Shown here: positions 1-11,518 of the stretch, piece by piece | Position numbering within the stretch: the first letter of the stretch is position 1 | Layout: each line of letters starts with the position of its first letter | DNA from: Candidatus Sulfurimonas baltica | GTDB taxonomy: Bacteria; Campylobacterota; Campylobacteria; Campylobacterales; Sulfurimonadaceae | DNA: 64,000 nucleotides | Assembly: GCF_015265455.1 (NCBI RefSeq) | Contig: NZ_CP054492.1 | Coordinates: forward strand, 1-64,000 | Direction: 5' to 3' | Notes under the pieces: generated by a model | The model's input: only the letters and a program-made list of their open reading frames with translations | Told to the model about the DNA's origin: nothing | Databases searched by the model: none | Translations under genes and position numbers: made by a program

Positions 1-1311
1 GTGAATGTAGGTCAAAAAATTTTAGATTTGTTGAAAAAAGAGATAACAGAAGTTGAATATAACAGATATATAAAACATTTAGTATATGATACAAGAAAAT
101 CTAGCAGTGATTTGGCTATATTTTATGTTCCTAATACTTTAGTTTTAAATTGGATAAAAAATAAATATACTTCTAAAATTGAACATCTGTTTGAAATAAA
201 TAATAAAACAAAAGTAACTGTAAAAATCACACTTAAAAACTTTGAAACTAAAACAACTATTAAAAGTGAAAGTGAAAAAAAACCAACTCAACACTCACTT
301 TTAAACCCTTCTCACACATTTGACAATTTTATGGTTGGCGGTTCTAATCAATTTGCTTACGCTGCTGTTAAAAGTGTAAGCGAAAAAGCAGGTGAAGTTT
401 ATAATCCACTCTTTATATATGGTGGTGTTGGTCTAGGAAAAACTCACCTTATGCAAGCAGCTGGAAATGTTTTTCAAAATCAAGGTAAAATTGTTATATA
501 TACAACAGTTGAACAATTTTTAAACGATTTTATTAGGCATTTAAGAAATAAATCAATGCAGTTATTTCAGGAAAAATACCGTAAATGTGATGTACTACTT
601 ATTGATGATATTCAATTTTTAAGTAATAAAGACAGTATTCAAGAAGAATTTTTCCATACATTTGAAGCACTTAAAGGTGCCGGAAAACAAATAATTCTCA
701 CAGCTGATAAACATCCTAAAAAAATTGGCGGTTTAGAAGAGAGACTCCAGAGTAGATTTGAATGGGGCTTAGTTGCCGATATACAACCACCAGAATTAGA
801 GACTAAAATAGCAATTATTAAAAGTAAATGTGAAATAAATAAAGTTGTACTTACTAATGATATTATTAATTATATTGCTACCGTAATAGAGAGTAATGTT
901 CGTGAAATAGAGGGAATATTATCTAAACTACATGCTTATTCACAACTTATACATGTAGATATAAATTTAGAATTTACAAAAAATGTATTAAAAGATCAAC
1001 TTCAAGAAAATCTTGCTAATTTAACATTAGATACTATTACAAAAAGTGTATCAAAAGATTTAAATATAAAACCAAGTGAAATTCGTTCAAAAGGTAGAAG
1101 TAAAAATCTTGTATATGCAAGAAGAATAGCAATATATCTTTGTCGTGAGCTAACACAAAATACTATGCCTCAACTAGCTAAGTATTTTGGTATGAAAGAT
1201 CATACTGCTATTAGTCACACTCTTAAAAAAATAAATGAACTCCTTGAAAATGATGAAGATTTTAAAGTAAAAATAGAAGAATTAACAAATAAAATTACTT
1301 CATCTTCTTAA
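1..1311 (+). CDS. dnaA: Chromosomal replication initiator protein DnaA
   Basis: DnaA is the AAA+ ATPase that binds DnaA boxes at oriC, melts the origin and helps load the DnaB helicase. The 436-residue product has the family's four-domain layout. An N-terminal domain and a linker containing a lysine-rich SEKKPT stretch precede the AAA+ core, which has Walker A GGVGLGKTH near residue 141 and Walker B LLIDDIQF near 199. The C-terminal DNA-binding domain carries the signature MKDHTAISHT at about 398-407. The start is GTG at the first base of the window, consistent with a chromosome numbered from dnaA. The gene is followed by a probable origin and then dnaN, the usual bacterial order. Length and motifs are normal, so identity is very secure; only the upstream control region is out of view. 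Confidence 0.98.
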   Translation: MNVGQKILDLLKKEITEVEYNRYIKHLVYDTRKSSSDLAIFYVPNTLVLNWIKNKYTSKIEHLFEINNKTKVTVKITLKNFETKTTIKSESEKKPTQHSLLNPSHTFDNFMVGGSNQFAYAAVKSVSEKAGEVYNPLFIYGGVGLGKTHLMQAAGNVFQNQGKIVIYTTVEQFLNDFIRHLRNKSMQLFQEKYRKCDVLLIDDIQFLSNKDSIQEEFFHTFEALKGAGKQIILTADKHPKKIGGLEERLQSRFEWGLVADIQPPELETKIAIIKSKCEINKVVLTNDIINYIATVIESNVREIEGILSKLHAYSQLIHVDINLEFTKNVLKDQLQENLANLTLDTITKSVSKDLNIKPSEIRSKGRSKNLVYARRIAIYLCRELTQNTMPQLAKYFGMKDHTAISHTLKKINELLENDEDFKVKIEELTNKITSSS

Positions 1312-1486
1312 AAAGTAAAAATTAGTAAAAAAAAGATATAATCATATATGTGAACAGTTGTGAATAAAGTTGCATAAGTTAGCAACTTCTATACTGCTCT
1401 TAAAATAGGGGTTTTAAAGTGATTTTCACATATTCACTTACCACTACTACTATTACTATAATTTTATAATATAAATAGGAATTCGT
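1312..1486. other. oriC: Probable replication origin (oriC) between dnaA and dnaN
   Basis: This 175-base AT-rich gap holds four copies of the pentamer TTCAC or its complement GTGAA. Two are close together in one orientation, within TGTGAA at 1349-1354 and 1359-1364. Two are in the other orientation at 1425-1429 and 1433-1437. Directly after the last box comes CCACTACTACTATTACTA (1441-1458), whose complement reads as TAG/TAA triplets. This matches the DnaA-trio single-strand-binding element of other bacteria. An AT-only tract up to about 1474 could be the unwinding element. The box core and the dnaA-dnaN position agree with what is known for Epsilonproteobacteria. The dnaN ribosome site TAGGAA lies at the right edge. 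Confidence 0.75.
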
Positions 1487-2554
1487 ATGAAAATAATAAT
1501 ACAAAAATCTATAATAGAAAACATTTTGGTTCATGCTCAACCATTTCTAGAAAAAAAAGATACTTCTCAAATAACCTCACATATTTTTATGGATGTATCA
1601 AACTCAAATTTAACTATTAAAGCTACAGATTATGAAATTGGTTTTTTAGTATATACTGATAAAATTAATATTATTTCAAATGGTAGTGTTACAGCTAACG
1701 GTAAAAAATTTTTAGATATTGTTAGAATTTTAAAAGATGGTGAAATCAATTTAGAAGTTAAAAATGATATGTTATATATTTCTCAATCACATTCAAATTT
1801 TAAACTCCCTACATTTTCATATAATGAATTTCCAGAGTTTCCTAATTATGATGGAAAACCACGTATATCAATTGATTCACAAACATTAATTGAATCTCTT
1901 AAAAAAATTACACCTTCAATTGATACTAATAATCCTAAATTTGAATTAAACGGTGCTCTAATAGATATTAAACAAGATAGTATTAATTTTGCTTCTACTG
2001 ATACAAGAAGATTAGCAGTTGTTAATGTAATAAATAATGGAGCCATCGAATTATCTATTATTCTTCCAAAAAAAGCAATTATTGAAATTCAAAAACTTTT
2101 CTTTGATAATATTGAAATTTATTATGATGAAACTAACCTAATAATTCATTCTGATCAATACACATTTTTTACAAAACTAATAAATGGTAAATTCCCAGAA
2201 TATTCAAGAATTATTCCTAAAGAAATAGCAAATACCATAGTACTTCCTAAAGCTATAATGATAGAATCTATAAAACAAATTACTACAATTTCTTCAGATG
2301 TAAAAATAACTTTTTTAAATAATTTAATTACATTTGAATCACTTAGTGATGATAATATAGAAGCAAAAACTGATATAATTTTTGAAACAAGTTTTACATC
2401 CCCTTTCACTATTGCAATTAATAGTAAATATCTTTTAGATTTTTTAAATACAATTAATAATTCTGAATTTAGTATAGGATTAAATGAAGGTAATTTACCT
2501 TTTGTTTTAAGTGATGGCAACTTTAAAACAGTTGTTATGCCAATAGTAATATAA
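1487..2554 (+). CDS. dnaN: DNA polymerase III beta subunit (sliding clamp)
   Basis: The beta clamp is a ring-shaped homodimer that tethers DNA polymerase III and other clamp-binding proteins to DNA. The 355-residue product has the expected length for three repeated clamp domains. It contains family features such as TDTRRLAVV in the middle domain, a NGKFPEYSRIIP-type motif, and the terminal VMPIVI that contributes to the clamp's binding pocket (VMPMR/L in others). The ATG is preceded by ATAGGAATTC, a reasonable ribosome site. The gene follows the putative origin and precedes gyrB, the standard replication gene order. It probably shares transcription from upstream of dnaA or from the origin region. 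Identification is confident from sequence and context. Confidence 0.96.
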   Translation: MKIIIQKSIIENILVHAQPFLEKKDTSQITSHIFMDVSNSNLTIKATDYEIGFLVYTDKINIISNGSVTANGKKFLDIVRILKDGEINLEVKNDMLYISQSHSNFKLPTFSYNEFPEFPNYDGKPRISIDSQTLIESLKKITPSIDTNNPKFELNGALIDIKQDSINFASTDTRRLAVVNVINNGAIELSIILPKKAIIEIQKLFFDNIEIYYDETNLIIHSDQYTFFTKLINGKFPEYSRIIPKEIANTIVLPKAIMIESIKQITTISSDVKITFLNNLITFESLSDDNIEAKTDIIFETSFTSPFTIAINSKYLLDFLNTINNSEFSIGLNEGNLPFVLSDGNFKTVVMPIVI

Positions 2555-2570
2555 CTCTTTTTAATATTAA

Positions 2571-2596
2571 AATTATTCCTCTTTAGTGGAATAATT
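2571..2596 (+). terminator. Hairpin after dnaN, possible terminator
   Basis: A perfect 9-bp stem, AATTATTCC paired with GGAATAATT, encloses the 8-base loop TCTTTAGT, 17 bases past the dnaN stop codon. No run of T follows it, so it is a weak or processing-type terminator at best. Confidence 0.4.
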
Positions 2597-2673
2597 AATT
2601 TATACTTTCGCAAATAATAATCATAAAACTTATTTTTAGTAAACATTAGATAGAATATCCCTAATTATATTAA

Positions 2674-5010
<2,337 letters not shown>

Positions 5011-5018
5011 AAATTATA

Positions 5019-6413
5019 ATGTTACTTCCACAAACAAAAGAGAGAGAATACCGTTTTAGGTTAGCACTTAGAATGGTACTTCCTATTTTTGCTCTAGTTA
5101 TTGCTCTTATTTTTCATACATTTATTACAAGCAGTGAAAATTTAAGTAGTTCTTTTTATATTGAATCAATTTTAGTTTTATTATTTAGTATTTACTTTAT
5201 ATTTTATCTTATATATAAAGGGTTTGATACTAAAATAACAGATAGTGTAACCAAAGTATTTACAAGAGAATATTTATATAAATATTTAAAAAAAGAATTA
5301 AAAGAGAATAAAGAATATACGCTTTTACTTATAAGTATAGACAATTTAAATGAGATAAACAGTCGTTATGGTATAAAAAATGGTGATAAAGTACTTTTTG
5401 AAGTTGCTAAATGGATAGGTGAATATTTTAAAACTAAAGAGATAATTAATTTTCCACTTGGACATATAAAAGGTGGTGATTTTATAGTCGGGCTTAAAGG
5501 TGATAAAGCAAATTACAAAACAGTATTAGAACTTATGTTTTTAAAGGCTGATGAATTTAAAGTGGATGATATAGAAGTTAAAATATCTGGAGCTATAAAT
5601 GATACCGCTCTATCAATTGATATTTATTATCTTATAGAAAATCTTTTTGAATTACAAAATCAAAATTATAAACTTGTAGCAAATTTAGATGATGAGATGA
5701 ATCCTAGTGAGTTGGAATCACATGTAATAAATGCAATAAAAAATAGAGACTTTGAAATAATGACACAAGATGTATTTGAAAAAGATTCTGTAATAATAAG
5801 TGAGTGCTTTATAAAGTTAAAAACTCAAAATCATAAACTTATTCATCCAAAAAAATATATGAAAGTTTTAGATAAACTTAGACTTATGGTTGATTATGAT
5901 TTGATTGTTTTAGAAGAAAATATAAAAAATTGTAAAGCATCTAATAAAGATATATTTGCTATATCTATAACACCAACTTCTATTAGAAATCAGTTTTTTT
6001 TAAGTAGAGTAAAAGAGCTTATAAATAGTAATTCTAATGCAAAAAATAGAATAATTTTTTTACTTAGTGAAAAAGAGTATTATTCTAGAATTGAAAATTA
6101 TAATATAATTTTACAATCATTAAGAAATATAGGTATAAAAATAGCAATTGACAGACTAGGATCAATTCACACAAGTTTTTTATATCTTAGAGATTTGGAT
6201 ATTGACATTGTTAGGTTTGATAGTTATTATACTAAAGATACAAATGAGAATAAATATAAAAATGTAATAAACGGTTTTAATATAATGGCACACCAAAAAG
6301 GTGTAAAAACTTGGATTAAAATGGTTGAAAATGAAAAAGAATATAATTTGTCAAAAGAGTTAGATATTGATTATATACAAGGTAAATATATAACACCTTT
6401 AAAAAAATTATAA
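5019..6413 (+). CDS. Membrane protein with degenerate GGDEF and EAL domains
   Basis: The 464-residue protein has two N-terminal membrane helices (about residues 16-38 and 42-64), then a GGDEF-type and an EAL-type domain. Both look catalytically impaired. The GGDEF signature reads KGGDF within GHIKGGDFIVGL. The EAL motif reads ECFIKL, and the DDFGTGYSS segment reads DRLGSIHTS. The late glutamate of the usual AEGVE motif appears replaced (IKMVEN). The final QGKYI resembles the QGY ending of EAL domains. By analogy with other degenerate dual-domain proteins, it may sense c-di-GMP or act through protein contacts rather than make or degrade the messenger. It follows gyrB by 8 bases and precedes queF by 14 bases, so it is probably in the same transcript. 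The output partner is unknown. Confidence 0.8.
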   Translation: MLLPQTKEREYRFRLALRMVLPIFALVIALIFHTFITSSENLSSSFYIESILVLLFSIYFIFYLIYKGFDTKITDSVTKVFTREYLYKYLKKELKENKEYTLLLISIDNLNEINSRYGIKNGDKVLFEVAKWIGEYFKTKEIINFPLGHIKGGDFIVGLKGDKANYKTVLELMFLKADEFKVDDIEVKISGAINDTALSIDIYYLIENLFELQNQNYKLVANLDDEMNPSELESHVINAIKNRDFEIMTQDVFEKDSVIISECFIKLKTQNHKLIHPKKYMKVLDKLRLMVDYDLIVLEENIKNCKASNKDIFAISITPTSIRNQFFLSRVKELINSNSNAKNRIIFLLSEKEYYSRIENYNIILQSLRNIGIKIAIDRLGSIHTSFLYLRDLDIDIVRFDSYYTKDTNENKYKNVINGFNIMAHQKGVKTWIKMVENEKEYNLSKELDIDYIQGKYITPLKKL

Positions 6414-6427
6414 AATTAAGGATTAAA

Positions 6428-6805
6428 ATGAAATACGGTGAAAAAATTGTTAATGAATTTGATGTTGATAAAGATTTGGAAATTTGGCCAAATGAACATA
6501 AGAGAAATTATCTAATTAAAATGACTCTTCCAGAGTTTTCTTGCCTTTGTCCAAGAAGCGGATACCCTGATTATGCTACCATTTATTTAGAATATACACC
6601 AGATGAGTGGGTTGTAGAGTTAAAAGCTATTAAATTGTACATTAATTCATTTAGAGATAAACATGTATCTCATGAAAATAGTGCAAATGAAATCTATGAA
6701 CTACTTGAGAGAAAATTAAAACCAAAGTATATGAAAGTTATTGCTGATTATAATCCTCGTGGAAATGTTCATACTGTTATAGAGATTGATAGTTCTAAGC
6801 TTTAG
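6428..6805 (+). CDS. queF: NADPH-dependent 7-cyano-7-deazaguanine reductase QueF
   Basis: QueF reduces preQ0 to preQ1 with NADPH in the queuosine tRNA modification pathway. The 125-residue product is the short, single-domain (YkvM-type) form. It carries the catalytic cysteine in LCPRSGYPD (Cys41), the partner aspartate Asp48, the glutamate in VELKAIKLY (about Glu64) and the SHEN segment that corresponds to the conserved HE pair. The protein belongs to the tunnelling-fold superfamily and acts in the cytosol as a multimer. It is the last gene of the gyrB-side transcript, and its stop overlaps the end of the convergent cca gene by four bases. Start and length fit the family. No preQ1 riboswitch was recognised upstream. 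Confidence 0.95.
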   Translation: MKYGEKIVNEFDVDKDLEIWPNEHKRNYLIKMTLPEFSCLCPRSGYPDYATIYLEYTPDEWVVELKAIKLYINSFRDKHVSHENSANEIYELLERKLKPKYMKVIADYNPRGNVHTVIEIDSSKL

Positions 6806-8085
6806 TTTCTTTGAAAATCTTTAGCTTCTTTTAGGTGATTGCTTAACCAATCAATTGCCCCAATATGAGTGGTAAACTCACAACTCATTTGAGCTTCATA
6901 TGCTTCATCTAAAATTTTTGAAAATTCTGGAGACGGTTTAATTTTAAAATTCAAAATATCCTTCCCTTTTAAAAGAGGAGGGAGTTTTTCTTTTAATATA
7001 TTTAACTCTTTAGCCCTTTTATAAATAGCTTCACCAGCTTCATATATATTAGAACTATTATTAGTAAAATATATTGCATTGCTTAAAATCAAAAGCTCTT
7101 CAATTTTTACCTCTGTAGCTAGTTTATATAGTCTATAGTTACCTTCAGATGAATAAAATATTTTATTAATTTCATTATGATTTTTTATAAGAGGTAAAAC
7201 TCTATTAAGTAATTCTTTTTCATTTGTAAGATTTCGTATAAAATCTGTTGCTTGCTTATCATTATAATCAAAACACAAAGCTGCTAACATCAACACAGTG
7301 TTAGTAACTGAATTAGTTGTTAGTTGTTTTGATATTTCATCTAATACATAAATATTATTTGTATAAATATTAGTACCAAATTTTTTTAAAAGTTCAAAGC
7401 CAACAGAAGGTCTGTTTGATTTTAAAATAAGTTTTTTTATTTCCTCAAAAATTCTCTCTTTTGGTAATTCATTTAGCAATTGGTTGCTAACCATCTCTTT
7501 ACAAAGTTCAAATAGTTTTTCATCTATACTAAGTTCAAATCTGGCACAAAATTGTGTTGCTCTTAGAACTCTAAGTGGGTCTTCTATAAAACTGTGTTCA
7601 TTTACAGCTCTGAGTATTTTATTTTTTAAATCTATTAAACCATTAAACGGGTCAAGCAATATTTTATTTTTTACATCATACCCTATAGCATTTATTGTAA
7701 AATCTCTTCTGCTTGCTGCAGTTTTAAAATCTAAATTTGGGTTAATTTCTATTTGAAATCCACGATGACCAACATTATTTTTATTATCAACTCTGGGAAA
7801 CGAGAAGTCTAATTCATACCCTTGATATTGTAGTTTACATACTCCAAAACTTTTACCAACACTATTGACACTTCCGAACTCTTGCAATAACTCTTCGAGT
7901 TTTGAAAATAATGATATTCCATAAACTTCTATATCAATATCTTTTGAATTTAGACCTAGTATTTTATCTCTAATAAATCCACCAACCAGTATGGGTAAAG
8001 CGTTATTATTATAAAGTTTGTCAAAAATAACATCTAACTTTTTTGGATAATTAATCATTAATATCTTTTTCATTTGGTTTGACAA
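6802..8085 (-). CDS. cca: CCA tRNA nucleotidyltransferase / poly(A) polymerase family protein
   Basis: This class II nucleotidyltransferase adds or repairs the 3' CCA end of tRNAs, or in some relatives adds poly(A). The 427-residue protein begins with the nucleotidyltransferase head, LVGGFIRDKILGLNSKDID (about 34-52), which holds the GG nucleotide-binding loop and the metal-binding DxD. The RRDFTINAIGYD segment and an ERIFEEIKKLI-like neck region follow. The C-terminal half resembles the tRNA-binding body and tail and is more divergent. The tRNA-Ser gene in this window already encodes its CCA, so a repair role is plausible, but sequence alone does not separate CCA-adding from poly(A) activity. 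It is convergent with queF and divergent from typA. The ATG starts 100 bases upstream of the putative typA promoter region on the opposite strand. Confidence 0.85.
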   Translation of the reverse strand: MSNQMKKILMINYPKKLDVIFDKLYNNNALPILVGGFIRDKILGLNSKDIDIEVYGISLFSKLEELLQEFGSVNSVGKSFGVCKLQYQGYELDFSFPRVDNKNNVGHRGFQIEINPNLDFKTAASRRDFTINAIGYDVKNKILLDPFNGLIDLKNKILRAVNEHSFIEDPLRVLRATQFCARFELSIDEKLFELCKEMVSNQLLNELPKERIFEEIKKLILKSNRPSVGFELLKKFGTNIYTNNIYVLDEISKQLTTNSVTNTVLMLAALCFDYNDKQATDFIRNLTNEKELLNRVLPLIKNHNEINKIFYSSEGNYRLYKLATEVKIEELLILSNAIYFTNNSSNIYEAGEAIYKRAKELNILKEKLPPLLKGKDILNFKIKPSPEFSKILDEAYEAQMSCEFTTHIGAIDWLSNHLKEAKDFQRN

Positions 8086-8127
8086 AAGTATATCATTTAT
8101 TTTACTTCCTTATAACATTTATTTGGG

Positions 8128-8133
8128 TATAAT
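8128..8133 (+). promoter_or_regulatory. Probable sigma-70-type -10 box for typA
   Basis: A perfect TATAAT preceded by TTGGG lies 80 bases upstream of the typA ATG. In Campylobacterota the -35 element is poorly conserved, so a lone extended -10 is normal. Transcription would begin near 8140 and give a leader of about 70 bases. Confidence 0.55.
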
Positions 8134-8212
8134 CGCGAAAAATTTTCCCATATTTAAAAGAGTGCTTATTGCTTATTTATAATATTTGGGAATTACACAT
8201 GGAGAAAAATTA

Positions 8213-10015
8213 ATGCAAAAAATTAGAAATATTGCCGTTATCGCTCACGTTGACCACGGTAAAACTACACTTGTTGATGGATTATTAGAACAGTCTGGAA
8301 CATACGGTGCTCATGAAGCACACTCTGAAAGAGCAATGGATAGTAATGATTTAGAAAAAGAGCGTGGTATTACGATTCTTTCTAAAAATACAGCTATTCG
8401 TTATAAAGACTACAAAATTAATATTATCGATACTCCGGGTCACGCTGACTTTGGTGGAGAAGTTGAACGTGTTCTTAAAATGGTTGATGGTGTTTTAGTT
8501 CTTGTTGATGCTTATGAGGGTGTTATGCCTCAAACTAAGTTTGTTGTTAAAAAGATGTTAGCACTTGGTAAAAAGCCAATTGTTGTTATCAATAAAATTG
8601 ATAAACCTTCAGCTGATCCTGAGCGTGTTGTTGATGAGATGTTTGACCTATTTGCTGCAATGGATGCAACTGATGATCAACAAGATTTCCCAATTATTTA
8701 TGCTGCTGCACGTGATGGTATGGCAAAATTGAATATGAGTGATCCTGATGGAGATTTTGGATGTATCTTTGATGCTATATTAGAGCATGTTCCTGAGCCA
8801 GAGGGTGATAGAGAAAACCATACACAAGCTCAAGTATTTACACTTGATTATGACAATTATGTTGGTAAGATAGGTATTTCTCGTATTTTTAACGGTGTTA
8901 TTAGAAAAGGTGACAATATTATGCTTGCAAAAGCTGATGGCGCATTAGTTAAGGGTAAGATATCAAAACTTATAGGTTTTCATGGTCTTAACCGTATGGA
9001 AATTCAAGAGGCTGAAGCTGGTGACATCGTTGCATTTGCTGGTTTAGAGACTGTTGATGTTGGAGATACTGTTTGTGATCCTGCCAACCCAATGCCACTT
9101 GACCCAATGCACATCGAAGAGCCGACTCTAACTGTTGTTTTCGCTGTAAATGATTCTCCACTTGCAGGTCAAGAGGGTAAGCACGTTACTTCAAACAAAC
9201 TAAAAGAGAGACTTGAGTTTGAGATGAATACAAATGTTGCGATGAAGCTTGAAGTTGTTGGAGAAGGTAAATTTAAAGTTTCAGGACGTGGAGAACTTCA
9301 GATTACTGTACTTGCTGAAAATATGCGTCGTGAAAATTTTGAGTTTAGTATCTCTCGTCCAGAAGTTATCGTTAAAGAGATAGAAGGTGTTAAATGTGAA
9401 CCATTTGAACATCTTGTTATTGATGTACCTGAAGAGTTATCTGGTGGTGTTATTGAGCGTCTTGGTAAAAGAAAAGCTGAGATGAAATCAATGCTTCCAA
9501 TGGGGCAAGGTTTCCAAAGAATTGAGTTTGAAATCCCAGCTCGTGCTCTTATCGGTTTCCGTGGTCAATTCTTAACAGATACTAAGGGTGAAGGTATTAT
9601 GAATCACTCTTTCTTAGAGTTCCGTCCTTATTCTGGAACTGTTGAATCAAGATCTTATGGTGCATTAGTATCTATGACTCCAGGTTCTACTTTAGCATTT
9701 TCATTATTTGGTATTCAAGATCGTGGTGTTCTTTTTATCGGTGTTCAAACTGAAGTTTATGAAGGTATGATTATTGGTGAACATTCACGTTCAAATGATT
9801 TAGTTGTTAACCCTATTAAAGGTAAAGCACAATCAAATGTACGTTCATCAGGTGCAGATGAGGCTATTAAACTTATTCCACCACGTGACATGTCACTAGA
9901 GCGTGCACTAGAGTGGATTGAAGATGATGAGCTTCTTGAAGTAACTCCTAAATCTGTTCGTATCCGTAAAAGATATTTAACAGAAGCTGAAAGAAAAAGA
10001 CACTCTCGTAAATAG
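8213..10015 (+). CDS. typA: Ribosome-associated GTPase TypA/BipA
   Basis: TypA/BipA is a translational GTPase related to EF-G that binds ribosomes and supports growth under stress or low temperature. The 600-residue product starts [20 protein letters not shown], containing the G1 P-loop, followed by [13 protein letters not shown] (G3) and NKIDKP (G4). The EF-G-like beta-barrel and the TypA C-terminal domain occupy the rest, with a lysine/arginine-rich tail. An in-frame TTG at 8186 would add nine residues, but the ATG at 8213 directly follows GGAGAAAAATTA and gives the family's conserved N-terminus, so it is preferred. The gene appears monocistronic, with its own -10 box upstream and a strong hairpin downstream. 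Confidence 0.96.
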   Translation: MQKIRNIAVIAHVDHGKTTLVDGLLEQSGTYGAHEAHSERAMDSNDLEKERGITILSKNTAIRYKDYKINIIDTPGHADFGGEVERVLKMVDGVLVLVDAYEGVMPQTKFVVKKMLALGKKPIVVINKIDKPSADPERVVDEMFDLFAAMDATDDQQDFPIIYAAARDGMAKLNMSDPDGDFGCIFDAILEHVPEPEGDRENHTQAQVFTLDYDNYVGKIGISRIFNGVIRKGDNIMLAKADGALVKGKISKLIGFHGLNRMEIQEAEAGDIVAFAGLETVDVGDTVCDPANPMPLDPMHIEEPTLTVVFAVNDSPLAGQEGKHVTSNKLKERLEFEMNTNVAMKLEVVGEGKFKVSGRGELQITVLAENMRRENFEFSISRPEVIVKEIEGVKCEPFEHLVIDVPEELSGGVIERLGKRKAEMKSMLPMGQGFQRIEFEIPARALIGFRGQFLTDTKGEGIMNHSFLEFRPYSGTVESRSYGALVSMTPGSTLAFSLFGIQDRGVLFIGVQTEVYEGMIIGEHSRSNDLVVNPIKGKAQSNVRSSGADEAIKLIPPRDMSLERALEWIEDDELLEVTPKSVRIRKRYLTEAERKRHSRK

Positions 10016-10044
10016 TAGTAATTTCTACACTCTTCAATTAATAT

Positions 10045-10076
10045 TTTCACATATGCCATATTTGTCATATGTGAAA
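10045..10076 (+). terminator. Strong hairpin downstream of typA
   Basis: TTTCACATATG (10045-10055) is perfectly complementary to CATATGTGAAA (10066-10076), giving an 11-bp stem with a 10-base loop, 29 bases after the typA stop. It lacks a clean T-tract on either side, so efficiency is uncertain, but the position fits a transcript end. Confidence 0.55.
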
Positions 10077-10157
10077 TCTCCTCATTTAATAAACTTTAAT
10101 AAATTTTAATTATTATAAATATGATATACTTTTATAAAATAACTAAAAGGATAAATA

Positions 10158-10427
10158 ATGGATGATTTAATATACCCAGCTTCTTTACTTGCAATTGTTA
10201 TAACAGCTTTTAGTTTCTTCCAGAGTGGCAATACTAAGTTTGCTTTATTTGTATTGGCAATAGGTATTTATATTATATATTCTCATGAAACTGGGAATAC
10301 AGCAACAGATTTTAAAAATAATATGATTAACTCAATAGATGAAAAAGCTACAGAGTTCAAGAAAACTGATGATACAGGAAGATATGACACATATAGTGCG
10401 AAAAAGCTGGTAGATAAGGGGAAATAA
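10158..10427 (+). CDS. Small membrane protein of unknown function
   Basis: This 89-residue protein has two closely spaced hydrophobic segments, about residues 5-24 and 27-43, followed by a charged, lysine-rich, probably cytosolic tail. No catalytic motif or known domain was recognised. The ATG follows AAAAGGATAAATA, a convincing ribosome site. A -10-like TATGATATACTT run lies about 30 bases further upstream, so it may have its own promoter. Its stop codon lies inside a 24-bp palindrome shared with the convergent msrBA gene. It could be a small stress or envelope protein, but nothing in the sequence decides this. Confidence 0.7.
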   Translation: MDDLIYPASLLAIVITAFSFFQSGNTKFALFVLAIGIYIIYSHETGNTATDFKNNMINSIDEKATEFKKTDDTGRYDTYSAKKLVDKGK

Positions 10428-10444
10428 TAATTAATTATTATTTC
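10421..10444. terminator. Perfect 24-bp palindrome between convergent genes
   Basis: Positions 10421-10432 (GAAATAATAATT) are the exact reverse complement of 10433-10444. The palindrome contains the stop codon of the small membrane protein and ends 2 bases before the msrBA stop. In RNA it would fold with a minimal loop on either strand, so it may end both convergent transcripts. It is entirely AT apart from its outer pair. Confidence 0.5.
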
Positions 10445-10446
10445 TC

Positions 10447-11373
10447 TTAAAATCTTTTTCTATAACCATGACAATATGGTTTTGTTCCCTTTTTATTGTA
10501 GTAGTTTTGATGGTCTTCTTCAGCCTTATAAAACTCTTGTTTTTCTAGTATTTTTGTAGCAATATCAAAACCATTCTGCTTAAGTTGAGAAATAAGCTCT
10601 CTTATTGTATTTTTTTCGTTTTCATTATTCACAAAAACTGCCGAGAGATACTGTTCTCCTATGTCTGGACCTTGACCATTAGCTTGAGTAGGATCGTGAA
10701 TCTCAAAAAAAGTTTTTGCAATCATTTTGTAAGATATTTTTGAACTGTCATAAATTACTTCAACTGCCTCAAGATGCCCTGTATTGGAGCGAACTACCTC
10801 ATAATAGCTTGGGTTTTTTACATGTCCGCCCATAAAGCCAGAGTGAACCTCTTTTACACCATCTAGTTTTTCTAAGTAGTATTCAACTCCCCAAAAACAA
10901 CCACCAGCGAAATAAGCTTTTGATAGATTGTCTACTTTAGCATCATCTTTTTTGTTAAATTCTAATGAGATTGAATTTACACAGTGTCTAGTGTTTTTGT
11001 CAGTATAGCCTTCGCCTTCAAATACATGTCCCAGGTGTCCGCCACATTTTGCACAAACTATTTCAACACGTCTGCCATCTGCATCAGGAACTCTTTTTAC
11101 AGCCCCAGCAATTGCATCATCGAAACTTGGCCATCCACAGCTGGATTTAAATTTATCATCCGATTTGTAAAGTGGTGTCTGACATATCTTACATGTATAT
11201 ACACCACCATCTGTTGTGTCGGTATATTTCCCCACAAAAGGTCTCTCTGTACCTTTGTTTATAAGTACATATTTCTCTTCTTCACTAAGCTGTTCTATCC
11301 TACCCTTCCAGGGTTTTAAATCAATTGCATTCATTGTTGTAATTAAAAGTATGAAAGATATAAAAAGTTTCAT
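10447..11373 (-). CDS. msrBA: Exported bifunctional methionine sulfoxide reductase MsrB-MsrA
   Basis: This 308-residue fusion repairs oxidised methionine. The N-terminal MsrB domain acts on the R-sulfoxide. It shows a structural zinc site (Cys61/Cys64 in TCKIC, Cys107/Cys110 in CAKC), the CGWPSF motif and the catalytic Cys131 in RHCVNS. The C-terminal MsrA domain acts on the S-sulfoxide and has GGCFWG with catalytic Cys159. A hydrophobic N-terminus (about residues 2-17, ending NA) looks like a signal peptide, so the enzyme probably works in the periplasm or at the outer face of the membrane. Order here is B then A. It is convergent with the preceding small gene and divergent from nrdB. Both domains look complete. 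Confidence 0.93.
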   Translation of the reverse strand: MKLFISFILLITTMNAIDLKPWKGRIEQLSEEEKYVLINKGTERPFVGKYTDTTDGGVYTCKICQTPLYKSDDKFKSSCGWPSFDDAIAGAVKRVPDADGRRVEIVCAKCGGHLGHVFEGEGYTDKNTRHCVNSISLEFNKKDDAKVDNLSKAYFAGGCFWGVEYYLEKLDGVKEVHSGFMGGHVKNPSYYEVVRSNTGHLEAVEVIYDSSKISYKMIAKTFFEIHDPTQANGQGPDIGEQYLSAVFVNNENEKNTIRELISQLKQNGFDIATKILEKQEFYKAEEDHQNYYNKKGTKPYCHGYRKRF

Positions 11374-11486
11374 ACATTATCCTTTATAATAATTTTATTG
11401 GACTATTATAAGAAAATATTGTTTTATTAAAGTATCGTTTTGAAATTTGTCACAAATATGTAAAGTTAAATTTATATAGAGATGGC

Positions 11487-11492
11487 TATAAT
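11487..11492 (+). promoter_or_regulatory. Probable -10 box for nrdB
   Basis: A perfect TATAAT, preceded by ATGGC, lies 26 bases upstream of the nrdB ATG, and AAGGGTGTGAG follows as the likely ribosome site. No convincing -35 box is visible, as usual in this group. Confidence 0.5.
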
Positions 11493-11518
11493 CGTACACT
11501 AAAATTTAAGGGTGTGAG

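Noticed and set aside
2155-2646. Long minus-strand frame overlapping dnaN
   Set aside because: It lies in the shadow of the well-supported dnaN gene and has no ribosome site or domain.
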